Shown piece by piece: positions 18,181-27,157 of a stretch of DNA of 27,157 bases (positions within the stretch are counted from its first letter, which is position 1; the number at the start of each line of letters is the position of its first letter). The notes beneath the pieces were generated by a model. That model was not told where the DNA came from. It saw only the letters and a list, made by a program, of their open reading frames with translations, and did no database searches. Made by a program: the position numbers and the translations under genes. Origin of the DNA: Gnetum montanum (lineage: Eukaryota > Streptophyta > Gnetopsida > Gnetales > Gnetaceae); assembly GCA_015680685.1 (NCBI GenBank), contig MNCI01014449.1, positions 9,969 through 37,125 on the forward strand, read 5' to 3'.

Positions 18181-18500
18181 TGGCATCACAACCTAAAACT
18201 GATACCATAGAATGGTCCTAGGGCTATGACTTGAAACTGGCACCACAGAATGTCCTGGAGTCATGACAATAAACTAACACCACAGAGCTCTATCTGGTAT
18301 GGCACTAAACTACCACATCTGTCTGCCATGACGTGAAACTAGCATCCAAAGTTCACTAAGACTATAAACTGGTTTGCCTCTTCACAGTCCACTATGACTA
18401 TAAACTAGCACTGCACCATCCACTACGATGCTAAATTAGCACTATCCAAAGGGTTATGATGTGAAACTAACCCGCAATAGTCCACTAAGACTATAAACCG
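18181..18500 (+). repeat. 30-38 bp tandem repeat in 3' UTR of C, about 10 units
   Basis: AAACT (or a one-base variant) recurs at 18196, 18234, 18271, 18307, 18336, 18366, 18402, 18433, 18464 and 18495, with spacing 29-38 bp. Typical units contain CTATGACTATAAACTAGCAC or CATGACGTGAAACTAGCATC. Tandem repeats in the 3' UTR are known in Tat/Ogre-lineage elements and can seed satellites (established knowledge). Confidence 0.85.
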
Positions 18501-19657
18501 GCGACATCATCAACGACTAGGCAATACTTGAAAAGATATGTTGTTGCAATTGGCTATACCTATTCCATAAAGACTTGCTTCATAATTTTTCTCATGAATC
18601 CTGATGAAGCTTATGCTGTTCATGATTCTTTCTGCTTTGAAAATTGCACACGGTGGCTCCATCTCCTTGGTTTTTTTCAAGTTTAAAGTGCTTAGTTAAC
18701 CGAATCATCTATGGTTTTCTTTTCCTTTTGGAGTTGTGTTTGCAGGATGACACGCCTGATGAGTTTGTGCATAGATGCACTTCATCATGATGACAAGGTA
18801 TCACATTCTTCCTTACACCCACAACTGGGTTAATCAATCCATTCATAAGTACATTTCCAACTCTTGATACATTCCCTATTTCCCATCATGTTCCCCTTAT
18901 CCGATTCAATTACATCCCCTTGATACATTCTACTCATCCCAAAGCTCTTAATACACTGTTGCACACTGTGATTCTCTAAGAAGTTGCAACGTAAAACACA
19001 GTACACAAGACATGATACAAAATGTAAGTGCATGAGCACGAGCACAACACTGAAAGCAAGCTCTTTCAAAAACAAAAAAAGAATAAGAAATAAATAAGAA
19101 AAAAGAAAAAGAACAAAAAGATCAAAGAGAAAAATGCACGGAAAAGGTCTTCATGACCCCGTTGGCATCATAGACCAAAGAGCATTAGCTATTCTCATAC
19201 AATCCCGAGGCGAGAAGGCAATTGTCTTGAAAAAATAGTTACCCTCATGTCTCAAACGACCATGTTGCACATCATCGCATGGCTTTGTCTGTTTACAACA
19301 GGCTCCCGTAAACACTCTACAAGAGTCCTGTTTCTCCAAAGAATGCACTTCCTATGTCTTGGTTCCGAGTCTGCCAAACACTGGCTACTGACAGGGATCA
19401 AAAATATGGCTTGTTCATGTGAGAGGATTCCTCTCCCACAATTCCAACAGCAATTATAACCCTTCATTAATTCCTGATTCCCTGGTTACAACCAATCCCC
19501 CTTGCATCTTGAACTACACTTTCCCAATCCCATGTACTTTTGAACATGGTGCGATGATGTCCAATCAAGGCCCGATGGATAATGCTTGGTACTTGGTTGT
19601 TCATGGTGTTTTGCACTTCTTTGTCGATGCCTCTTGGGTGGATTCCTCCAGAAGTCA
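18501..19657 (+). other. C 3' UTR after the repeat array
   Basis: Non-coding. A pyrimidine-rich stretch ending TTGTGTTTGCAGGATGA (about 18731-18750) looks like a splice acceptor. A purine-rich tract of AAGAAAAAGAACAAAAAG type lies at 19070-19135 and could be a secondary plus-strand primer. Short ORFs on both strands near 19250-19690 mirror each other and look accidental. Confidence 0.55.
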
Positions 19658-19672
19658 ACAAAGAGGGGCCAA
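19658..19672 (+). promoter_or_regulatory. Polypurine tract of C
   Basis: ACAAAGAGGGGCCAA immediately precedes the right LTR start TGAAACACC. A purine tract ending one or two bases before TG is the expected plus-strand primer. Confidence 0.85.
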
Positions 19673-21391
19673 TGAAACACCACTAATTTTGGCCTAACAC
19701 ATTGAAATGAGAATAACTCAAGCCCTTTCGAGCATTCGGGAGGCGAAATTTGACTAAGACATGGAACTCATGCCCAACTTGCTCACGTTGTTAAGCTAGC
19801 TTGCCCTCAGTGTGAGCAACTCCAACAGCTTCAAAATCAAGTCAAAATGGTCCAAATCTAAGGGTGCAAGCCATCCTCAAGAGCCATTAATGTCCACTTC
19901 AAGTATCAGCATTCAAGAGTTTAAATTTTAGGTCAAGTTGTACACATTTTCTCACTCATGCTAATGGTCATGTTGAGGTCACGTTAGCAGTGTGAGTACA
20001 GCGTGAGCAACTCTAAGAGCCTCAAAACTGAGTCAAAATGACTTGATTTCAAGGGGGCAAGCCATCCTCAGGGTTCATTATTGACAAATTCAAGTCCCAG
20101 CCTCCAGAATTTAGATTTCAGGTCCAAAATTGTAAATTTTTTGTAGGTCACACTGTCGTCACGCTAGCAGTGTGAGTCCAATGTGAGCTACCAAAAGTGG
20201 TTTAAAACAAGGCATATCCAAGCTTAATTTCTAACTTGCAGGTCACCCTCAAGGTCAACCATAGTTAGGCAATTGGTATACTCAAGAAACAGGCTTCAAA
20301 AATCAAAATTTGGTGTGAAATATGTCATTTTTAGCTCACTCACGCTGAGGTCACGTTGACAGCATGAGTGCAGCGTGAGTACTGATCACACTCAGTCGAA
20401 AGCACACCAAACTCATGCTGAGGACACACCAATAGAAAATCAACTCATGTTGGAAGTCCTGGTGAAACAGAGATGCCTCAAACAGCCACAAAACCATTCA
20501 AACTGACATCTTGTAGTAGTCAATTCAACGATCGACAAGTTTCAAGCGAGTCAAAGTTGATCCATCTTGTTGTACATTATCATTTTCATTGTAAATGTCC
20601 ATCATTTGTGAACTTGTCAAGCTCTTACGCTCCAAATTATATTTTCTTCTATGGGTGTAAGCTAGCTTGTGTAAGCCAACACATGTTGTAAGATACAGTT
20701 CATCTGGTCAAGAACGTGGCTTGCGCACACACATCCAACTCACATACAGTTGTCCATCGGACACATGTCACATGATCCATTTTTCCTCTCATCTCTCAGT
20801 CATTGATTCCATCTATGAATTCTGCACCCAAGCCCAGCTGAAGCCTATAAATACCCTATCAATTCACATAAATAGGGGAGACGATTTTGAAGGTTGACAG
20901 CTTAGGAAACACTGACTAGCAACTTTTGGACACTCGGGTACACCTAACTCCTAGCATCCAAGCACCTGTAAGCACATCACCCCGGGGCTTAGCGCTTGAC
21001 CTGCCATCCACACGCACAGCTACACTTTGACTAGTGCACATTCATTCTAAGTAATACAATACAGTTCATCTTTGCCTTCCATTATATTTTTTACTCTATT
21101 TTACATTCAGTTTACGTTTTGTTTGGAATACTATTCTATATACGATCTCTTTGCATTTTGTGTGTCACTGTTTACATTTTGAACATTAGTTACGATAACC
21201 CCAACGCAAGCCATAGCTTACATTCGAGGAAGTCCTTAGTTGATTTGCGTGCAGACCATCCAATGCACTCTACCTTCATTTTCTTTTCCAGCTTGCCCTA
21301 ACGCAAAGGCAGGGTCAGTTGTGCCTATCTGACGATATTTCGGTGTTTGTTTTTCCCTTCTAGCCTTACACCGATGATTTCGGTCAGTACA
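19673..21391 (+). repeat. C right LTR
   Basis: Begins TGAAACACCAC, ends TCAGTACA, and is followed by GTTCC. Colinear with the left LTR along its length, with mostly transition differences, the same ~192-bp internal repeat array and a TATA box near 20845. Confidence 0.93.
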
Positions 21392-21396
21392 GTTCC
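21392..21396 (+). repeat. Target site duplication of element C, right copy
   Basis: GTTCC, identical to 12064-12068. Part of the interrupted E2 LTR. Confidence 0.92.
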
Positions 21397-21897
21397 CACT
21401 TACCGTACACACCTTGAACCAGTGCAACGCTATTGGGATTACGAAACGCTATTCATTACTAGGCTACCAAGCATAGCACACGTGCTCAAAGCGGTCGTAC
21501 TAAATGCACTTAACTAGGAGAGTTGAGGGTTGAGAGAGATTAATTATCTAAGAAAGATATTAAGCATTTAACATTAATTAAAGTCCTATTTAGCTTAGTC
21601 CACGTACTGCAAGGTTTATAAAAAAGTTCGTCTTTATTTCTGTACACAAATGTGTGCTCAGGTACAATTTGCTCGAATAAAGATCCGTTCACTTTAAGAC
21701 TCCTACTACAAGCACATGGAAATTATTCTATTTTTGGAATGATAAAACTGTCAGAGTTTAGCTAAGGGTCTAGATCTAGATGAGGAAACAAGGGAAAGCC
21801 ACCTCTTATTTATAAACAAGGTGACGGGCTGCGGTATTGCATACACGATATCGTAGGGGCCATCGCGATAGCGCAGATGCGATATCACGTCCCATCA
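21392..21897 (-). repeat. E2 3' LTR, proximal part
   Basis: Reverse complement starts TGATGGGAC at 21897 and matches 2384 to about 2930 of E1. It keeps the CGATATCG-type cluster (21824-21889), TTTATAAATAAG TATA region and AATAAAGA-like signals. Together with 12068-11769 it makes an LTR of about 801 bp. Confidence 0.88.
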
Positions 21898-21910
21898 TAC
21901 CCCCATGACT
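21898..21910 (-). promoter_or_regulatory. Polypurine tract of E2
   Basis: AGTCATGGGGGTA on the minus strand directly before the LTR start; identical to E1 2371-2383. Confidence 0.65.
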
Positions 21911-23536
21911 GAATAAAAACTCATCCTCGAGTTCCTTACAAAATATTGGGAACGTATGGGATTATTGACTTGAATGACACTAATGGTAGATGGGCTGACA
22001 TGTGAACGGATCATCATTACAAAACATGACAAAATTTAGTATTCATGACAACAAGAGTGAACACTATACACAATTGACATCTAGCCTTATTTGGTAGCTG
22101 AGAGAGAAGAGAGAAGAGAGAGAGAGAAAAGAAGAAGTCTGCTGCTACCAATGCCAAGATTGCATCTTTCGTTGTTCATCCATAAGCGTGCCATCAATCT
22201 TGTTCCTTGTATAATCGCTTCAGCACCAGTCCATTCTAAGTGTTTCCTCCAGATCCCATCCATTGGTGTATGATTTCCATCTACACATACAACACAATCT
22301 TATATTAGCAAAGGTAAATGAATNGAAAGATGAAGAAAAAGAAACAACAGCAATGCTGATAAAATGGATGTAAAAGATGGAAATGAACAAAATAGATGAT
22401 GATTGTAGAAATGTTTAAGGGAAAGAAATTAACAGATGCATCAAATAGGAATGCCAGTGGGTCCTCCCCAAAGCAGGCTCATGGCCTTAATGCCCTGACA
22501 ATCCCACATTCAAAGAGTCTGTAGGCTCTAGAAATATCATTTGGAAAAAAGAGTTAAATTCTTAACCACAAGAGTTTACCAAAAAGAAAACAATGCATCA
22601 ACCAAAATATGGACTACTGATACAACCAACAATGAGGTGAAAATGGAGAAAGAAGGATGGCAAGAAGAGAATGGAATGGAGTCTCGAGAACAAGGTGGTG
22701 TACAGCCCCTTATGTGTTAATGGATAATGTGACTTAGTAGATCCCATTCCAAATCCAGCCTCAAACAAACCTGGAGTAACAAGAATGCTTCTACCCAAAG
22801 AGCCACCACCATTCCAACGAAATGAAAGAGGAGAAAGTAGGAAGCGAGAAGGGCCTTAGTTAGAGGGAATATGTTTATTTTAGTTCCATAACTAGTGCTT
22901 GTAGCTCAGATGATTATCTTGTCTAAGGGATGTGCTTTGAATTCTCACTATTTTCTTTTTGTATTTTTTCATGAGAACCACACCATGCAAAGACTTATTA
23001 TTTTTATTTACTTAGCTTCCTGATACTGTGGCAACATCGGAATGGTAGGAAAACTCAAGAAGAAAACATTTAAGCACCCAAGAGAATAGCCAGCACAAGT
23101 GCATCAAATCCCCTTGAAGTCACACCCTTTTCAATCCTTGAGTCCTTCCTTAGTTTGAGAAATGCCTAGTCACCGATTCGTTGATAGTTCTTATTATTGA
23201 GAAAGGGACTATATAGTTCCAAGCCAAGAGAGATCATAGAGATTTATGGATGCGTGGATGATGTGGGCTCATTGCTTGTTATATCAAAAGAACCATACCT
23301 TAGTATCAACATCATAACTTAAAGGTAAAAACCAAACATTAGCAATTAATAGAATACAGTTCATACCATCATCAGGAGCACTTATTAGGTGACAAACTCA
23401 ACAAAATAAACAAACACACAAAGAAATGAAAGAGTATGAACGACGTTGTAAAACAAAAATAAGAAAAGTTAAAGAAATTTGTAAAACAAAAATGTGTAAA
23501 ACAAAAACTTAAAAAGGAACTGAGGGCCTCAATTGA
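21911..23536 (-). other. E2 3' UTR
   Basis: Colinear with E1 438-2370 on the opposite strand, but lacking ~200 bp around the internal AGTCATGGGGG motif and hairpin of E1 (1810-1990). It contains the conserved block (about 22455-22535), a GA tract (22099-22137), two units of the 15-bp minisatellite (about 23475-23510), and the N at 22324. Confidence 0.7.
22099..22137 (+). repeat. GA-rich microsatellite
   Basis: Interrupted (GA)n tract, longer than the matching CT tract of E1 at 2168-2189, showing length change since the copies separated. Confidence 0.8.
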
Positions 23537-24364
23537 TCAGCATAGGTGGCCATCTTCCCCATGACTAAGTTGAAAGGGAGAGATCCGAAATAATGAGTGC
23601 TGGTTTGAATTTTTTAGAAGTGCCCAGCTTCTCCCAATTGATGTTTTTAGGTTAAGGGTTGGAAGTCGGCGACGCTCTTGTTCCAGTGTATCTATGCAGT
23701 CTATGTGGGCACAGGTTGGTCCCCTAGTTAGTTCCATGCATATTGGTGGGTTGCACTCTTAATTAGCTGTCAACCACTAGGTGTTCTCTTTTTTTGTGGT
23801 TGCTACATATAGGCATTTTTGTATGTTAACTTCCTAGGCACACCGGTTGCATGCAGGAGATGCTGAAAATTCCTATACGTCATCACCCTCTGTATCACTG
23901 TATGTGATGCATGGAACTCTCTTCTTCTCGATCTTTCCGTAAGTGTTTTCCTTAGATATTTCCAAGGAAAGATCATGGATTCCTAGGCATGTGTTTATGG
24001 TACTTAGCCATGCCCTCCCCATTATTATTGGCAAGTCCCCTTTGTCATTGTTTACTTGGATCACTAGGAAATCAACTGGGTATGACCAACCACACACAGT
24101 GGTAACGATGTCCTCCACCAATCCCAAAGGAATAGTGATGGACTGGTGAGCCAACTCTAAGCGAATATTGCTCTTCTTTAGTGGAGGCAGGTTCCAGGCT
24201 TTATACATTTCTTGTGATATTAAGTTGACTCCTGAACCTGAGTCAAGAAGAGCCTTACGTGGTTCATTCCTAGCGACTTGGAGGTAGATTAAGGGACTTC
24301 CAGGATCAGAGAGTTTCCTAGGAAGGTGGCCTTCCTTGATCTAGTCAGTGACGATATGTGTTAA
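23537..24364 (-). pseudogene. E2 retropepsin-like protease and tail
   Basis: The minus frame reads KEGHLPRKLSDPGSPLIYLQ, then KALLDSGSGVNLISQEMYKA with the catalytic Asp at 24244-24242. It continues PLGLVEDIVTTVCGWSYPVD, LPIIMGRAWLSTIN (the second protease hallmark) and LSLEISKENTYGKIEKK. The tail has PACNRCA, CLYVATT, ERRRLPTLNLKTSIGRS and ends HGEDGHLC-stop at 23537. In-frame stops occur at 24343 (TAG, upstream edge), about 23872 (TAG) and in the tail; most fit CAG to TAG. The protease core itself is intact, about 115 residues, and most like Athila-type enzymes. Its position is odd: it lies downstream of an integrase and 3' UTR in the same orientation. Confidence 0.8.
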
Positions 24365-24384
24365 CAAGCATATTACAACATTAG

Positions 24385-26240
24385 TGTTCATGACCATTAT
24401 GGTGAACACTTGTACATAAATGACATCCAAGACTTATTTGGCAATTTGAAGAGAAAGAGAGAGAAAGAAAGTGAAGTGTGTTGCTGCCAATGCCGAGATT
24501 GCACATTCCGTTGTTTATCTATAGCCATGCCACCAAACTTGCTCCTTTTGTACATGCTCCAGTTCTGGTCCAACTTGAGGGCTTCCTCCAAGCCCAGCCC
24601 ATTATTTGTATGATCACCATCTGCACACACAACACAATCAAAAATGAGCAAGGATAGATAATCCACAATGCAGTTGATACCTTGCCTCGATATGAAGCGC
24701 ATTAGCTGAGTTGTGGTTATGGTAGAAACTGGTTCGGAAATTTATCACTAGCAACTACCCAAGGTGTAGGGGTTAGGCGATTAGTAAAATAGAAAAAATT
24801 AAAATATTTGTTCCAAGGCCACCACAACTAAGAGTGAACCTCCGGTAGCTATAAGATGGAAAAATATGAGGAACAAGAAAGATGAAAAATATCAACGGCA
24901 ATGCCAATAAAATGGATATCATGGATGGGGATGAAACAAAAAATGATTGATTGCAAGAAATGTTTAAGGGAAAGAAGTTAAAAATTGCACCAAAAAGAAA
25001 TGCCAGTGGGTCCTCCCCAAAGCAGGCTCATGCCCTTTATGCCTTGACAAACCCACAAACCAAAGAGTCCGTAGGCTCTAGGAATGTCATTTGGAAGCAA
25101 GAGTTAGAAACTTACCTGCAAGAATTCACCAAAGAAAAATAATGCATCAACCCAGAATAGCCTTATGATAAGATAAAATTGACAATGAGGTGGAAAATGG
25201 GAAGAAAGATGGAGAGGAGAGCATGGAATGGAATCTGAAGAACAAGGTTGTGTAAAGCTCCTTGTGTATTTCATGGTTATGATAACTGAGTAGAAATCAT
25301 TCCAAATCTAGACTCAAACCAAACACATTTAGTGACATCACATCAATACACTTGGCCAATCCATCCTCTTGAAGCAATAAGAATGCTTCCACAAAGAGTC
25401 ACCACCATTCCAAGGAGAGCAAGATGGAGAAGCAGGAAGTGAGAAAGGGCCTTAGTTAGAGGGAACCTTCAGGCATGGGTAACATGTCTTTCCAATTTCA
25501 TAACTGGTTCTTGTAGCCCATATTATTTTATTATGTCTAAGGGGTGTGCTTTGAATTCTCACTTTTGTTGTTGTTGTTGTTGTTTTTCTTTTTTTTTCTT
25601 TTTTCTATTTTTTTTGCATGAGAAACACACCATGCAAAGACTTATTTTTATTCACTCAGCTTCCTGATTTTTGAACAATGTCAAAATGGTAAAAAATCCA
25701 AGAAAAAGCATCCAAGCACCCAAGAGAATGGCTAGCACAAATGCACCGAATCCCCTTGAAGTCACACCCTTTTCATCCTTTGAGTCTTTCCTTGGTTTGA
25801 AAAATACCCAGCCACCAATTCATTAATAAGTTTACTTAGAAAAAGGGGACTATACAGTTCCAAGCCAAAGGAGACCATAGAGTTGTATGGATGAGTGGAC
25901 AGCGTGGACTCATTGCCTATTTTACCAAAAGAACCATACCTTAATATCAGCATCATAATTCAAAGGTAAAAACCAAACATTAGCAATCAATATGATATAA
26001 TTCAATCCACCATCATGAGCACTTATTAGATGACGAATAAAAGTAAATCAAGCAAACAAAGAAACAATAAAAACATGAACGATGGCATAAAACAAAAATA
26101 AGAAAATTTGAAAGAATGTGTAAAACAAAAAAATATGTAAACCAAAAATTCAAAAAGAACTAAGGGCCTAGAACAGTTAACATAGGTGGCCATCTCCCCC
26201 ATGACTAAGTTGGAAGGAGGAGATCCAAAATAGTGCGCAG
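24385..26240 (-). other. E3 3' UTR (incomplete)
   Basis: Colinear with E1 about 405-2255 on the other strand. It starts with AGTCATGGGGGAGATGG (26207-26191), has two units of the 15-bp repeat (about 26112-26150), the conserved block (25003-25090), a GTT microsatellite (about 25566-25583 on the plus strand) and a GA tract near 24450. The terminal part with the PPT and LTR is missing. A possible intron is listed separately. Confidence 0.7.
24621..25115 (-). other. Possible intron in E3 3' UTR
   Basis: On the minus strand CAG|GTAAGTTTCT (donor at 25115) and TTGTGTTGTGTGTGCAG|ATGG (acceptor at 24621) match plant splice consensus and enclose 495 bp. The exon after it would begin ATGGTGATCA and stay open to 24397 (DGDHTNNGLGLEEALKLDQN). 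Donor bases are changed in E1 and E2 (GGTTAAGA), and the acceptor is changed in E1 (CAA), so conservation is partial. Function is unproven. Confidence 0.3.
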
Positions 26241-26302
26241 GGTTGTCCATCAAGAGAGGTAGCATGTGTACTGGTTGTCCTAAGCTCCTGGAAAGGTTTA
26301 GT

Positions 26303-27157
26303 TTATTGCACATTGACCAAAAGTTTCTTATCTGGGCTCTCAGGTTTGTATATTGTCATGGCCCCTGAAGGAAAAGTTGCATAAATAATATATGATCCTT
26401 CCCACAATGTTTGAAATTTAGTACGCTGTGACACATGTGTGGGATTCCAGTAGAGAACCTTATCTCCTGGCTGATATTTAACTTTCCTAATTCTTAGGTC
26501 CTGACGTTGTTTATTGAAGGCCTTGTGTAATTCATTAGATGACAGGGCAACTAATTGGTTTTCATCTAGCAAGTTAAGGGTTACTAACCGTTGTTTCTAT
26601 GCTAGATCAAGGTCAAGGTTGAGGTCACATGTTGTGGATAGTGTATGGAGCTCAGTTTAAATGGCAAGCGTTGGTAATTTACCGTACACTAACTCATAGG
26701 GAAAGTATCCTATAGGGAGTTTCCATGTGGAGCGGTATTCCCAAAGAGCATTTTTTAGTTTAGTGCTCCAGTCTCGCCTAAACTTGCTAATGGTTCTTGT
26801 CAATATCTTCGTAATCTCTGTGTTGGTGACTTCTGCTTGACCGTTCGCTTGGGGGTGGTATGGTGTAGCCAATTTATGCTCAACCCCTAAGCGTTGCATT
26901 AATTTCTAAAAAGTTGCACTTGTGAAGTGTGTACCATTGTCTGAAATAAGTGCACGTGACATACCAAACCTATTTATGATTTCTTGTTGAACAAATCGTG
27001 CAGTTGTAGATGATGTACAATCTTTAACAGCAACTGCTTCAGCCCATTTTTTTAGGTAATCAATAGCAACAATAATATAAGCTTTTCCATTGGACATTGG
27101 TGTAATCGGCCCCATAAAATCAATTCCCCAAATGTCAAAGGGTTCTAATGGTTGAAT
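26303..27157 (-). pseudogene. E3 integrase (core and C-terminal GPY/F-type tail), N-terminus off-window
   Basis: One minus frame runs from the window edge to TAA at 26303. It contains [10 protein letters not shown] (first catalytic Asp), [28 protein letters not shown] (second Asp) and YHPQANGQAEV (Glu), with exactly 35 residues between the second Asp and the Glu, the retroviral D,D(35)E pattern. The tail RKVKYQPGDKVLYWNP then WEGSYIIYATFPSGAMTI is the GPY/F-like module. No chromodomain follows. Stops at 26905 (TAG), about 26654 (TAA) and about 26605 (TAG) all fit C-to-T changes. The sequence around HKLATPYHPQANGQAEVTNT and ALWEYRS is Athila-like. It would insert element cDNA in the nucleus; this copy is dead but recent enough to read clearly. 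Confidence 0.88.

Larger units (their letters stand above)
12069..21391 (+). mobile_element. C: complete Tat/Ogre-like non-autonomous LTR retrotransposon
   Basis: It has two LTRs of 1729 and 1719 bp, a GTTCC target duplication, a leader with tandem repeats, a gag-protease reading frame, a bare integrase tail, a 3' UTR with tandem repeats, and a polypurine tract abutting the right LTR. The termini are TG...TACA; the left LTR begins TA instead of TG, a G-to-A change. The internal part is only ~5.9 kb because RT, RNase H and the integrase core are missing. In the first ~150 LTR positions I count 15 differences, 14 of them transitions, so the insertion is not recent. Lineage call is by gag and integrase-tail resemblance (inference). 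Confidence 0.92.
21392..24385 (-). mobile_element. E2: 3' end of an Athila-like element, inverted relative to E1
   Basis: In minus orientation: protease (24364-23537), 3' UTR, PPT, then an LTR that is cut by element C and completed at 12068-11769. Same order and same protease-to-3'UTR junction as E1. Upstream of the protease, at about 24365-24390, E2 meets a second, incomplete 3' UTR from E3, so its 5' part is lost or replaced. Confidence 0.8.
24385..27157 (-). mobile_element. E3: Athila-like integrase and truncated 3' UTR
   Basis: In minus orientation the window edge opens inside an integrase, which ends at 26303 and is followed by the family 3' UTR. That UTR stops near 24385, roughly 120 bp short of where PPT and LTR should be, and is followed directly by the E2 protease. 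This is therefore either a separate element truncated by a deletion that also removed E2's 5' part, or one chimeric element. Confidence 0.75.

Noticed and set aside
19247-19697. Overlapping ORFs on both strands near the right LTR of C
   Set aside because: Mutually overlapping short frames without motifs in the 3' UTR; no reason to prefer any.
23943-24149. 68-residue plus-strand ORF
   Set aside because: Antisense shadow of the E2 protease.

Overview
The window looks like intergenic DNA from a large, repeat-rich land-plant nuclear genome. I find no convincing intact host gene, RNA gene or CRISPR array. Nearly everything I can assign is Ty3/Gypsy LTR retrotransposon in several layers. Protein motifs point to two plant lineages: an Athila-like family (retropepsin, gag, D-D-E integrase, long non-coding 3' region) and a Tat/Ogre-like family (CX2-4H-type gag motif, GPY/F integrase tail, tandem repeats in leader and 3' UTR). 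The species cannot be named from the sequence. One undetermined base (N) lies at 22324.

Layout. 1-3228 (+): 3' end of an Athila-like element (E1), made of a protease remnant, a 3' UTR of about 1.9 kb and an 845-bp 3' LTR (2384-3228). 3237 to about 8050 (+): a second related element (B) with 5' LTR, primer binding site, decayed gag, protease-tail remnant and 3' UTR, but no 3' LTR that I could find. 8051-11768: AT-rich DNA of unknown origin. 11769-12068 plus 21392 to about 24385 (-): 3' end of a third Athila-like element (E2), inverted relative to E1. 12069-21391 (+): a complete Tat-like element (C) inserted into the LTR of E2, with TG...CA LTRs, the 5-bp target duplication GTTCC and a clear polypurine tract. 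24385-27157 (-): integrase and 3' UTR of another Athila-like copy (E3), fused abnormally to the protease of E2.

How the parts relate. Joining 12068 to 21397 restores a continuous LTR that matches E1 on the opposite strand, so C is younger than E2. C has lost reverse transcriptase, RNase H and the integrase core; its protease runs straight into an integrase C-terminal tail. E1 and E2 share the same protease-to-3'UTR fusion, so that deletion derivative seems to have moved as a family, presumably using enzymes from relatives such as the one that left E3's integrase. All in-frame stops that I examined can be explained by single C-to-T changes, as expected for methylated, silenced retrotransposons.

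The most notable structural signals are: one short repeat family present both inside the gag gene and in the 3' UTR of C; a ~192-bp tandem repeat forming the first 700 bp of C's LTR; a 61-bp repeat carrying a perfect palindrome in C's leader; a CGATATCG-rich cluster in the U3 of the Athila-like LTRs; and a strongly conserved non-coding block in the Athila-like 3' UTR.
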